Origin: JBBQKF01 sp038326615
GTDB lineage: Bacteria > Bacillota > Clostridia > Saccharofermentanales > UBA5734
Length of the DNA stretch: 8,035 nucleotides
Direction of reading: 5' to 3'
Assembly: GCA_038326615.1 (NCBI GenBank)
Contig: JBBQKF010000113.1
Location: forward strand, 1-8,035
Shown here: piece by piece, positions 1 to 6,853 of the stretch
How the letters are laid out: each line of letters begins with the position of its first letter
Numbering within the stretch: the first letter of the stretch is position 1
The notes under the pieces: generated by a model
Database searches by the model: none
The model's input: the letters and a program-made list of their open reading frames with translations, nothing else
Told to the model about the DNA's origin: nothing
Translations under genes and position numbers: made by a program

Positions 1-2700
1 ACCAAGCTGACCAGGTAATGAAATAGCGTTCAATGAACGTCCCATACCATCATTAAATGCTGCTGTTAAACATAACTTAGCAGAAGCTGCGTCAGGAGTC
101 GTGATTTGTTTTACTCCAATTATATTTCCAGGAGGAAATCCTTCCAATGCAGTACCAGGACTTAAAGCAACATCTCCTTTAATTATAGAAGGACCAGTGC
201 TTGTAATTGTAGAACCTGCCATAACTGCAAAAGCTGCGGCACAATCAAGGTTTATAGTCAATGGACCAGCAGGTAATGGGGTTGTAAAACTCCAAATTTT
301 ATTTACTGCCATTGCATTACCTTCTAAGTCCTTAACACCAGTCGTTACCGTTGCTGTGTAAACTGTACCTGGCATTAATGGAGCAGTAGGATTAAATGTT
401 CCTACCAAACCTACGTAGGTTACACTGCCTAAAACTGGTATAAGGCCATTCATAAGTATGAAAGTGGTCGAATTTACAGTTGTAGAGTTCATTGGTTTAC
501 TAAAGGTAGCTGTAATTGATTTATCGAGTGCTACATTAGTAGCCAAATTACTCGGATCAGTTGATACAATGTAAGGGCTAACAGGCGCTACTGCTATAGT
601 GGTAAAAGTCCATATTTTATTTACTGTCATAGCATTACCATCCATATCCTTTACACCATTAGTTATTGTTGCAGTATAAACTGTGCCAGGAATTAATGTA
701 GAATTAGGATTAAATGTTCCAACCATACCTACATAAGTTACAACGCCCAAAACAGGTGTCAATCCATTCATAAGTATGAATGTAGATGAATTGATTGTTG
801 CGGGATCCATCACTTTACTAAAGGTAGCTGTAATTGATTTATCAAGTGCTACATTGATATCCAAATTTTTCGGATCAGTTGATATTACGTATGGATTCAC
901 AGGTGCTACTGGCAAACTTGTAAAACTCCATATTTTATTTACTGCCATAGCATTACCATCTACATCTTTTACGCTGTTAGTTATTGTAGCAGTGTAAACT
1001 GTGCCAGGTAATAATGTAGTAGTAGGATTAAATGTTCCAACCAGACCTACATAAGTTACAACGCCCGAAACAGGAACCAATCCATTCATAAGTATGAATG
1101 TAGATGAATTGATAGTTGTAGGGTTCATTGTTTTACTAAAGGTAGCCGTAATTAATTTATCGAGTGCAACATTAGTAGCCAAATTGCTAGGATCAGTTGA
1201 CACTACGTAAGGTAATACTGGTGGAATAGGTGCGATGGTTGTAAAAGTCCATACTTTATTTGCTGCCATAGCATTTCCATCTGCATCAGTAACTTCGGTT
1301 GATCCCTTTATCTTGTTAACTTGACTCGGCATTATCGGAGCCGAAGCTACACCAACATCCTTAACACCAGTAGTTATTGTAGCAGTGTATACTGTACTTG
1401 GCAATAATGGGGTGGCAGGTGTAAACGTTGCAACTAATCCTGAATAAGTGATAAAACCTAAAACAGGTATTGAACCATTCATAACTTTAAAAGTCGATGA
1501 ATTAATAGTAGTGGGATCCATCGCTTTATTAAAGGTGGCAGTAATTACTTTGTTATAAGCCACATCAACAGCCAAGTTAGCTGGATCAGTTGATACTACA
1601 TAGGGCAACACGGGTATGATGAGCACACTAGTTGTAAATTTCCATGTTGAATCTTTGACAATTGAATTGTTTAACAAGTCTTTAACTCCAGTTGTAACAG
1701 TAGCTGTATATTCCGTACCAGGCAATAGATTGGCTGCAGGAGTAAACGTAGCTGTCATATCTTGATAAGTTATCAAGCCAGATACCAAGTTTGTTCCTTG
1801 TTTAATTGTAAATGTTAATGGATTGATGGTTATAAAGTTCATTTTTTTGCTGAATGTAACATTAACTTTTCTGTTTACAGACACATTTGTTGCTGCATTC
1901 AATGGGTCAGTAAGTGTAATTATCGGCAAAACTCCTGTAGCAAAACTCCAAGTGGTATCCCGGGCTAATGTATTTCCAGCCACATCCGCTGCGCTCTTTG
2001 TAATGGTAGCAGTGTATACTTTGTTAGTAATCAAATTCGCCGTTGGAGTGAAAGTAGCTTTCAGTCCCGAATAGCTTACTGTTCCAGCTATTACGTTCGC
2101 ACCTTGTTTTACAATAAATGAACTAGCATTGATAGTCGTTGCATTCATAGCAGTACTAAAATCTGCTGTAATGGCTTTGTTTAGAGCTACATCAGAAGTG
2201 CCTTGTGTAGGATCAGTCAACACAACTACAGGAATTGCACCCGTATTAAAACTCCAAGTAGTGTCTTTGCGCATAATGTTTCCCATAAGGTCGGTAACCT
2301 CACGGATAATTGTGGCTGTGTACACTGTATTAGCAGTTAATAAATTGGTAGGCGTAAAAGTAGCAGTAACTCCGCTGTATTTAACAGCACCTGATACTAA
2401 ATTTCCAGCTTTTTTAAGTAGAAATGATGTTTCATTGACAGTTGTAGGATCCATGTTTACATTGAAGTTAGCAGTAATTACCTTGGTAGTAATTACATTG
2501 ATGGCTCCATTGATCGGGCTCGTTAAAATTACTTCGGGGCATACGCCAACCACTTCGCCAGTAAAGGTATCGTCTTTACATTGGGTGGTGAATAATGCCA
2601 AAAGAATCAGCATAAAGCTCATTCCAAATATGCTTGACAATCTTGTCAATATTGGTTTAGATGGCCTCTTTTTTTCTGATAAAAGAATCTTGTTTTTCAT
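1..2700 (-). CDS. Ice-binding (DUF3494) lipoprotein with seven Big_5 Ig-like repeats, 3' end outside window
   Basis: Nine hundred codons read without a stop from ATG at 2700-2698 to the left edge. An in-frame TAA lies three codons upstream of this ATG, which supports the start; no Shine-Dalgarno is visible. Residues 1-25 are a long basic n-region, 26-39 are hydrophobic, and Cys41 follows in LFTTQC, a relaxed lipobox. CKDD resembles the Bacteroidota lipoprotein export signal, so the cell surface is the inferred location. Seven Big_5-type Ig-like domains follow, each carrying a conserved 'TDP..N/G...NV' start, a 'TATF.P....L...T.YTATI' core and a 'W.FT' end; the closing Trp residues are 149, 251, 353, 484, 591, 697 and 803. 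From about 815 the sequence (INLDCAAAFAVMAGSTITST, then SPGTALEGFPPG and DAASAKLCLTAAFND) matches the start of a DUF3494 ice-binding domain, normally about 200 residues, so most of it is missing here. The family binds ice and can inhibit recrystallisation; the Ig stack probably acts as a spacer. Ice-binding activity itself is inferred from the family. Confidence 0.9.
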   Translation of the reverse strand, partial: MKNKILLSEKKRPSKPILTRLSSIFGMSFMLILLALFTTQCKDDTFTGEVVGVCPEVILTSPINGAINVITTKVITANFNVNMDPTTVNETSFLLKKAGNLVSGAVKYSGVTATFTPTNLLTANTVYTATIIREVTDLMGNIMRKDTTWSFNTGAIPVVVLTDPTQGTSDVALNKAITADFSTAMNATTINASSFIVKQGANVIAGTVSYSGLKATFTPTANLITNKVYTATITKSAADVAGNTLARDTTWSFATGVLPIITLTDPLNAATNVSVNRKVNVTFSKKMNFITINPLTFTIKQGTNLVSGLITYQDMTATFTPAANLLPGTEYTATVTTGVKDLLNNSIVKDSTWKFTTSVLIIPVLPYVVSTDPANLAVDVAYNKVITATFNKAMDPTTINSSTFKVMNGSIPVLGFITYSGLVATFTPATPLLPSTVYTATITTGVKDVGVASAPIMPSQVNKIKGSTEVTDADGNAMAANKVWTFTTIAPIPPVLPYVVSTDPSNLATNVALDKLITATFSKTMNPTTINSSTFILMNGLVPVSGVVTYVGLVGTFNPTTTLLPGTVYTATITNSVKDVDGNAMAVNKIWSFTSLPVAPVNPYVISTDPKNLDINVALDKSITATFSKVMDPATINSSTFILMNGLTPVLGVVTYVGMVGTFNPNSTLIPGTVYTATITNGVKDMDGNAMTVNKIWTFTTIAVAPVSPYIVSTDPSNLATNVALDKSITATFSKPMNSTTVNSTTFILMNGLIPVLGSVTYVGLVGTFNPTAPLMPGTVYTATVTTGVKDLEGNAMAVNKIWSFTTPLPAGPLTINLDCAAAFAVMAGSTITSTGPSIIKGDVALSPGTALEGFPPGNIIGVKQITTPDAASAKLCLTAAFNDGMGRSLNAISLPGQLG
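265..1218 (-). repeat. Three tandem 318-bp repeats encoding Ig-like domains 5-7
   Basis: Within the ice-binding lipoprotein gene, domains 5, 6 and 7 recur at an exact 106-codon (318-base) interval; the Tyr of the PY(V/I)(V/I)STDP motif is at residues 498, 604 and 710. DNA similarity is high. For example, a 36-base block at 1078-1113 recurs exactly at 760-795, and a 30-base block at 814-843 recurs exactly at 496-525. Domains 1-3 have a shorter spacing of 102 residues and are clearly more diverged, so copies 5-7 are the younger duplications. Such a tract could change copy number by recombination or slippage. Confidence 0.9.
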
Positions 2701-3233
2701 TTGTTGTTAAATTTTTTAATGAATATTGAGATATTGAAAAATATAAGTGAGAAGTTAGAAATTTGATGTGTAGTTTAATTGAAACAATTGTTCAAGAATT
2801 GACAATTATATACAACGAGTTTGTAAATCTGACATATTGATTTGTCACGTAATTGATAATATGGATTTTATGTCTTGATTCTTGATTCTTGCGGTCTATG
2901 TAATATGACTCACAGTTTTTTGCGCTGACCAATAGGGTATAAAGAGCAATGAAAGCACTTTAACAAAACAGGGTAGATACCTTTTCATATTGTTGATAAT
3001 TTAAGTTGCAACATGACAAAGGTGATACATTTACAGGTCTAAAGAGTTACATAACATAAGCTATTAATTGTATATATCACTGATTCCAAAGCGAGATTTT
3101 TGTGTAAGAAAGCGCGACGGTGAGTAGAAATCAGTATTGTAAATGAAAAATAATAATGCTACTTGAGCAGTTTAAAATTTCGAGCAACAAACTGTTTAAG
3201 GGAGATATGTTAGATGGCAAATCCTTTAAATAT
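2701..3233. other. Intergenic spacer between the terminator and the ice-binding lipoprotein gene
   Basis: About 530 bases of AT-rich DNA with no long reading frame on either strand. It must contain the promoter of the ice-binding lipoprotein gene, because a strong terminator closes the upstream unit. I did not find a convincing Bacteroidota promoter (TTG, about 20 bases, TAnnTTTG); the nearest look-alikes on the minus strand each miss one box. It holds the signal-peptide-like small ORF, a 7-base tandem repeat (CTTGATT at 2874-2880 and 2881-2887, plus a partial third copy) and a near-palindrome at 2779-2795 (TTGAAACAATTGTTCAA), 79-95 bases before the lipoprotein start. No tRNA, rRNA or riboswitch was recognised. 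Confidence 0.7.
2896..2988 (-). CDS. Possible 30-aa small ORF consisting almost only of a signal peptide
   Basis: ATG at 2988-2986 opens a 30-codon frame ending in TAG at 2898-2896. The peptide starts MKRYLPCFVKVLSLLFIPYW and continues SAQKTVSHIT. It has a basic start, a hydrophobic core and a Ser-Ala-Gln end, which is how many Bacteroidota Sec signal peptides finish. It lies alone in the spacer upstream of the ice-binding lipoprotein gene, in the same orientation. It may be the leftover 5' end of a decayed exported-protein gene, a genuine small peptide, or chance. A one-base insertion in the A6 run just after the Ser-Ala codons would extend the frame to about 2792, which would fit a frameshifted remnant, but the extension has no recognisable domain. 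No Shine-Dalgarno or clear promoter is seen. Confidence 0.25.
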   Translation of the reverse strand: MKRYLPCFVKVLSLLFIPYWSAQKTVSHIT

Positions 3234-3268
3234 AAAAAAACCGTCTTTGAATTTTAATTCAAAGACGG
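3234..3268 (-). terminator. Intrinsic terminator of the T9SS adhesin-PorP-OmpA unit
   Basis: A perfect inverted repeat at 3241-3268 has 13-base arms (CCGTCTTTGAATT and AATTCAAAGACGG) separated by two bases; in practice the AT-rich inner pairs would form the loop, leaving a stem of about 9-11 pairs. Read on the minus strand the hairpin is followed at once by seven T (3240-3234). It begins 52 bases after the stop codon of the 843-residue OmpA-family gene. The other side lacks a T-run, so it works in one direction only. Confidence 0.92.
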
Positions 3269-3320
3269 TCGTCATAGTTAAGGTTATCGGAAATCTAAGA
3301 TTATATTCAGCGATACAATC

Positions 3321-5852
3321 CTATTTTGTTTGTTCCGAGATAATGTCAATAATCACTGTTCTATTATAGAAACGTTCTTCTGGGAATTTGTTATCAAACT
3401 GTGATAAGTCTAGATTTTCTCCGAATCCACGCACTTCAAATTTAACATCGTTTCTACCTGAATTTGAGAGCGCTTTCTCAATAATCACCTTTACATCATT
3501 TGCTCTAGCTTGTGATAATTTAAGATTATAGGCTTCTTCTCCAATTATATCGGTATAACCGTGTATTATAACGGTTCCTCCTTTAGGAATCTTTGGTGTC
3601 ACTATCTCGGTGAGATACTTGGTATAAATGTCGATAGACTTTGAATCATTAAATTCAAAAATTACACTGAATCTCCAGCCAACTTCACTACCAGGCGGAG
3701 TCAAAAGTACTAGATGAGTAGAGGCTTCCTTGGTTATCGTTTTGCCGTTCTTAGTTTTTCCTATCATTGTTGCCTTGTAATCGCCTTGAAGTCGCTCACC
3801 CAAAATAGTTTTCCCAGGTATACTTATTTCCTCACGGGTATAAGGGCCAAAATTCTGAACTTTTCCATTATCATCTCTAATTTCAAGTACCCAAGACGTG
3901 AATGCCTTTGTTGCGCCCTCAACATTGAAAGTAACATAGCTGTCAATTGGAGCTTCTTGTACTTCATTGACTTCTAAAGGTTTCAATGGCACGTCCGGTC
4001 CAGATGTAAATTCTAATAGTAATGCTGGATTACTGCTTTCGATAGAAACCCGTCTGTCTCCTTCGCGAAGTAGTTCAAGTTCCAGTACTCCTCCAGGTTG
4101 TTCAGATGGAAGTTTAGGTTTGTACAGTCCTTCGATACCGATGCGCGAAGTTTTGATTCCAAATATATTGACTAAGTATTTTTTTACGGATTCAGCCATT
4201 GCTTTTCCATCCTCTGGTCCTTTCTCTGACGATCCAACTAAGGTAATTGTTGAAGAAGGATTTTTTCCCATACGGTCACCAAGAATGTTGAGCAAATTAT
4301 AATAAATATTCATTTGTCGTTTCGATCTGGCTGTCCAAGCTACAGGCATAAACACTTCTAATTGATCTTCTTTGAAGTCTTTCACCTGATTCTTTGTAAG
4401 TAACACATAGCGGTTAGGAATTTCGGTCGACTCAAGATTGAAGAAAACATAATTCCTTAATGGGAATGTTTCTCTTACCCTACGTCCAGTTGGAATATTG
4501 GTAGGAGAATTAATCCAAAACTTGACATCAGTAAGTGGTCTGTATCCAATGGTATACACGGATGTCATTAGGTCGTCTTTTATATTATCTTTCTGTAAAT
4601 CAAAATAATATATATCATCATCGCCTTTTGCATTTTCATATCGGTTAGATGAGAAATAACCCGATTTTCCATCTTTTAGAAATACAATTCCAAAATCATC
4701 TGTAAATGAATTAAATGGGTATTTCATGGGTATAGCCTTCTGCAACATTCCATCTTTATTCAGTGCCACGCAAATATCCAAACCACCAAAGCCCTGATAT
4801 CCATCAGACGAGAAATAGAAATTTCCGTCAGCATCCATCGTAGGGAATTTTTCTCTGTTAAAAGTATTGATGTTCGGTCCCATATTAATAGGTCTGCTCC
4901 AGTAAGCACCTTCACGGTTGCAATAATAGATATCTGTCTCTCCATATCCGCCTGGCATATCAGAAGCAAAATATATCTTTGATCCATCGCGTGAAATGTA
5001 GGGATTAGAAACAGAGAAACTGTCGCTGTTAAGAAAGAATGGAACTACTTTTGTCCAATTATCGTCTTTCATAGTAGACATAAATATCTTATTTCTTTCT
5101 ATTTGCAAAGTTTTCTTTTGTTTTCCTTTCAGATATTTCTCAACCCGTGTTATGTATACAGTTTCAAAGTTGTTTGAAAAGCTCGCAGGACCATTATGAT
5201 ATTTCTTGTTGATGTTTTTTCCTCCGAAAGGAACTATGTTACTGAAAGACATATTGCTATTGTCTTTTTTTGCATAAAACAAGTCTAAGAAATTTTTTCC
5301 TGTCCATCCATAAATTTTCTCATGTCCAGAGGTGTTTCGTGAAGAAACAAACACAACTCCATCTTTGTACACAACAGGGCTAAAATCGGCGTCTGTCGTA
5401 TTGAGTGAAGCAACATTGCTAACTGCAATGGGTTCATCCCAACGATGATCTTCTGTAACAATGTCTATTGATTCTCTAAAGAATTTCCCTCTTGGGTCAG
5501 CGGGCTTTAATTCAGTATATTTATCGAAAGCCACTTTTGCCTGAGCATATTTTCCCATATTTTTCAAAGCCTGTCCGTAGTTCAAATAAAACTCAGGTTT
5601 GCTGTAAGTGCCTTTTTCATTCACCTTATCATAAGCAGCAAGCTCTTCTTTGTATAGGTTCATTTTTCGGTAACATTCCCCCAACTTGAAGTAAACATCT
5701 GCCCCAGGATGCACTGCGGCTTCTTTTTCGTAAAGCTTTGCTGCACTGGAATAATCCCAACGGTCGAAAAGCCGATCTGCCTTAGTTGTTTTCGCAAATG
5801 TCATTGTGGAAAACACGGCAGCTATAATAACAATGTATATCTTTTTCATCAT
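3321..5852 (-). CDS. PorE-like OmpA-family protein: TPR, PD40 beta-propeller, two OmpA-like domains
   Basis: This 843-residue protein starts with a Sec signal peptide (about 1-20, ending TMTFA before KTTKADR). TPR-like helices fill 21-118 (ADRLFDRWDYSSAAKLYEKE and similar). PD40/WD40-like propeller strands follow at about 154-172, 221-239, 283-311, 335-363 and 385-418, with the typical 'S.DG..IYFASD..GG.G..DIYY' pattern. Residues 513-606 look like a degenerate OmpA domain, 635-715 a beta-sandwich-like segment, and 724-840 a canonical OmpA C-terminal domain with Asp768 and Arg783, spaced like the peptidoglycan-binding Asp/Arg pair of the family. The order recalls the T9SS protein PorE, but PorE is a lipoprotein with a carboxypeptidase-regulatory-like domain and one OmpA domain, so this is a relative rather than a clear orthologue. 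It is the last gene of the cassette, 21 bases after the PorP/SprF gene, and probably ties that complex to peptidoglycan. Two ATG codons adjoin at the start; either may be used. Confidence 0.88.
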   Translation of the reverse strand: MMKKIYIVIIAAVFSTMTFAKTTKADRLFDRWDYSSAAKLYEKEAAVHPGADVYFKLGECYRKMNLYKEELAAYDKVNEKGTYSKPEFYLNYGQALKNMGKYAQAKVAFDKYTELKPADPRGKFFRESIDIVTEDHRWDEPIAVSNVASLNTTDADFSPVVYKDGVVFVSSRNTSGHEKIYGWTGKNFLDLFYAKKDNSNMSFSNIVPFGGKNINKKYHNGPASFSNNFETVYITRVEKYLKGKQKKTLQIERNKIFMSTMKDDNWTKVVPFFLNSDSFSVSNPYISRDGSKIYFASDMPGGYGETDIYYCNREGAYWSRPINMGPNINTFNREKFPTMDADGNFYFSSDGYQGFGGLDICVALNKDGMLQKAIPMKYPFNSFTDDFGIVFLKDGKSGYFSSNRYENAKGDDDIYYFDLQKDNIKDDLMTSVYTIGYRPLTDVKFWINSPTNIPTGRRVRETFPLRNYVFFNLESTEIPNRYVLLTKNQVKDFKEDQLEVFMPVAWTARSKRQMNIYYNLLNILGDRMGKNPSSTITLVGSSEKGPEDGKAMAESVKKYLVNIFGIKTSRIGIEGLYKPKLPSEQPGGVLELELLREGDRRVSIESSNPALLLEFTSGPDVPLKPLEVNEVQEAPIDSYVTFNVEGATKAFTSWVLEIRDDNGKVQNFGPYTREEISIPGKTILGERLQGDYKATMIGKTKNGKTITKEASTHLVLLTPPGSEVGWRFSVIFEFNDSKSIDIYTKYLTEIVTPKIPKGGTVIIHGYTDIIGEEAYNLKLSQARANDVKVIIEKALSNSGRNDVKFEVRGFGENLDLSQFDNKFPEERFYNRTVIIDIISEQTK

Positions 5853-5873
5853 TTTGTATATTAAGTTGGATTT

Positions 5874-6842
5874 CTAGAAAAATCGTGGACTTGACATTTT
5901 TGTTTTATTGGTATTTATATCCCATCCGAACATAATCTCATGTGTGCCATTATTGTATGCTCCATTACGATTCAAGTAATAATCATAGGAATATCCTATC
6001 CGAATTGTAGGAGTAATTTCGAGTTCTATTATACCGACAATCATGTTATCCAAACCAGGCATATTAATCTTTTTGCTCGTTCTGAAACCGCCACCTAAAA
6101 ATATTTTTTGGTTAACAATAAAAGAGGCATTTATCTCGCCAACCAAAGGGGCAGCTTGAACATATTTCATTAATATCGATGGTCTGAAATCAAGATTTTC
6201 GCCTAAAGGGACAACAACTCCTGACGTAAGATAGTACTGTCTGTAAAATTTGGCAGTTTCGGGACTGTAACCATCCGGAAATCCGAATTTTGATTGCAGG
6301 AGGTGATTTACACTTAATCCCAAATAAAATCTTGGTCTATATAAGTATAATCCAGTGCTGATATCTCCACTCCAACTTGCATCCACTCCACCAGTAAATG
6401 ATGGGTCAGTAGGGGAATCAATATGTATTTGATCCCATCCAATACTGACATTGTTCATCATTCCTGTTATTCCGAAGGCTAATTTTGTAATATCGTTCAG
6501 TGGCACATGATAAGCATAAGTTAAATTAAGTCCAAAGTTTTTCATTGGACCAATTTTATCATTATATACCTGCAAACCAAGTCCAACATTCGTATTAGCT
6601 ATTGGTGAGTGAATACTCAGTGACTGAGTCGTAGGAGCACCAGGCATATTTATCCATTGGCTGCGATGCACAATTGTACCTGAAAAAGCTTCTCTGCTTC
6701 CAGCATACCCGGGGTTTACATAAACCGGATTAAAAAAATACATGGAAAATCCGGCATCTTGTTGTGCATAAGCACCCAAAGAGAGTAATCCCATTACTAT
6801 TGCTGTAATTATTTTTTTCATGGTTTTTATTATTTTTTTCAT
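5874..6842 (-). CDS. Type IX secretion system PorP/SprF-family outer-membrane protein
   Basis: The protein has 322 residues, a usual length for the family. A Sec signal peptide ends at AYA (residue 26) before QQDAGFSMYF. Family hallmarks are visible: YFFNPVYVNPGYAGSRE near 35-51, RPSILMKYV at 220-228, IRIGYSYDYYLN at 280-291 and GTHEIMFGWDI at 299-309, the last close to the C-terminus. Alternating hydrophobic strands throughout fit an outer-membrane beta-barrel. SprF of Flavobacterium johnsoniae is needed for secretion of the adhesin SprB, and T9SS type B cargo commonly has a dedicated SprF-like partner encoded next to it. Here the gene starts 11 bases after a type B cargo gene, so it is probably that cargo's partner. 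Translation could start at Met1 or at Met8 (6821); the latter gives a more ordinary signal peptide. No Shine-Dalgarno is present. Confidence 0.93.
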   Translation of the reverse strand: MKKIIKTMKKIITAIVMGLLSLGAYAQQDAGFSMYFFNPVYVNPGYAGSREAFSGTIVHRSQWINMPGAPTTQSLSIHSPIANTNVGLGLQVYNDKIGPMKNFGLNLTYAYHVPLNDITKLAFGITGMMNNVSIGWDQIHIDSPTDPSFTGGVDASWSGDISTGLYLYRPRFYLGLSVNHLLQSKFGFPDGYSPETAKFYRQYYLTSGVVVPLGENLDFRPSILMKYVQAAPLVGEINASFIVNQKIFLGGGFRTSKKINMPGLDNMIVGIIELEITPTIRIGYSYDYYLNRNGAYNNGTHEIMFGWDINTNKTKMSSPRFF

Positions 6843-6853
6843 TTTACTGTTTA

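Noticed and set aside
101..2074. Several 70-90 codon plus-strand frames over the Ig repeats (101-361, 776-997, 1823-2074)
   Set aside because: They recur because the underlying minus-strand repeats recur; no start signals or protein features of their own.
265..2538. CRISPR-like array from the regular repeats
   Set aside because: The period is 306-318 bases (393 for domain 4) and the repeats are coding Ig-like domains, not short repeats with unique spacers.
2129..2710. 193-codon open frame on the plus strand
   Set aside because: It lies opposite the ice-binding lipoprotein's first Ig domains. Its apparent repeats are just the complement of that coding repeat, and the minus-strand frame has clear domains throughout.
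2701..2880. Bacteroidota promoter boxes before the ice-binding gene
   Set aside because: Candidates such as TATAATTG and TATATTTTTC each miss the TAnnTTTG consensus or lack a TTG box at the right distance, so none is called.
3714..5689. Short frames (plus strand 3714-3977, 3967-4302 and 5492-5689; minus strand 4760-4987) within the OmpA-family gene
   Set aside because: All overlap the 843-residue reading frame, which has continuous recognisable domains, and none resembles a known protein.
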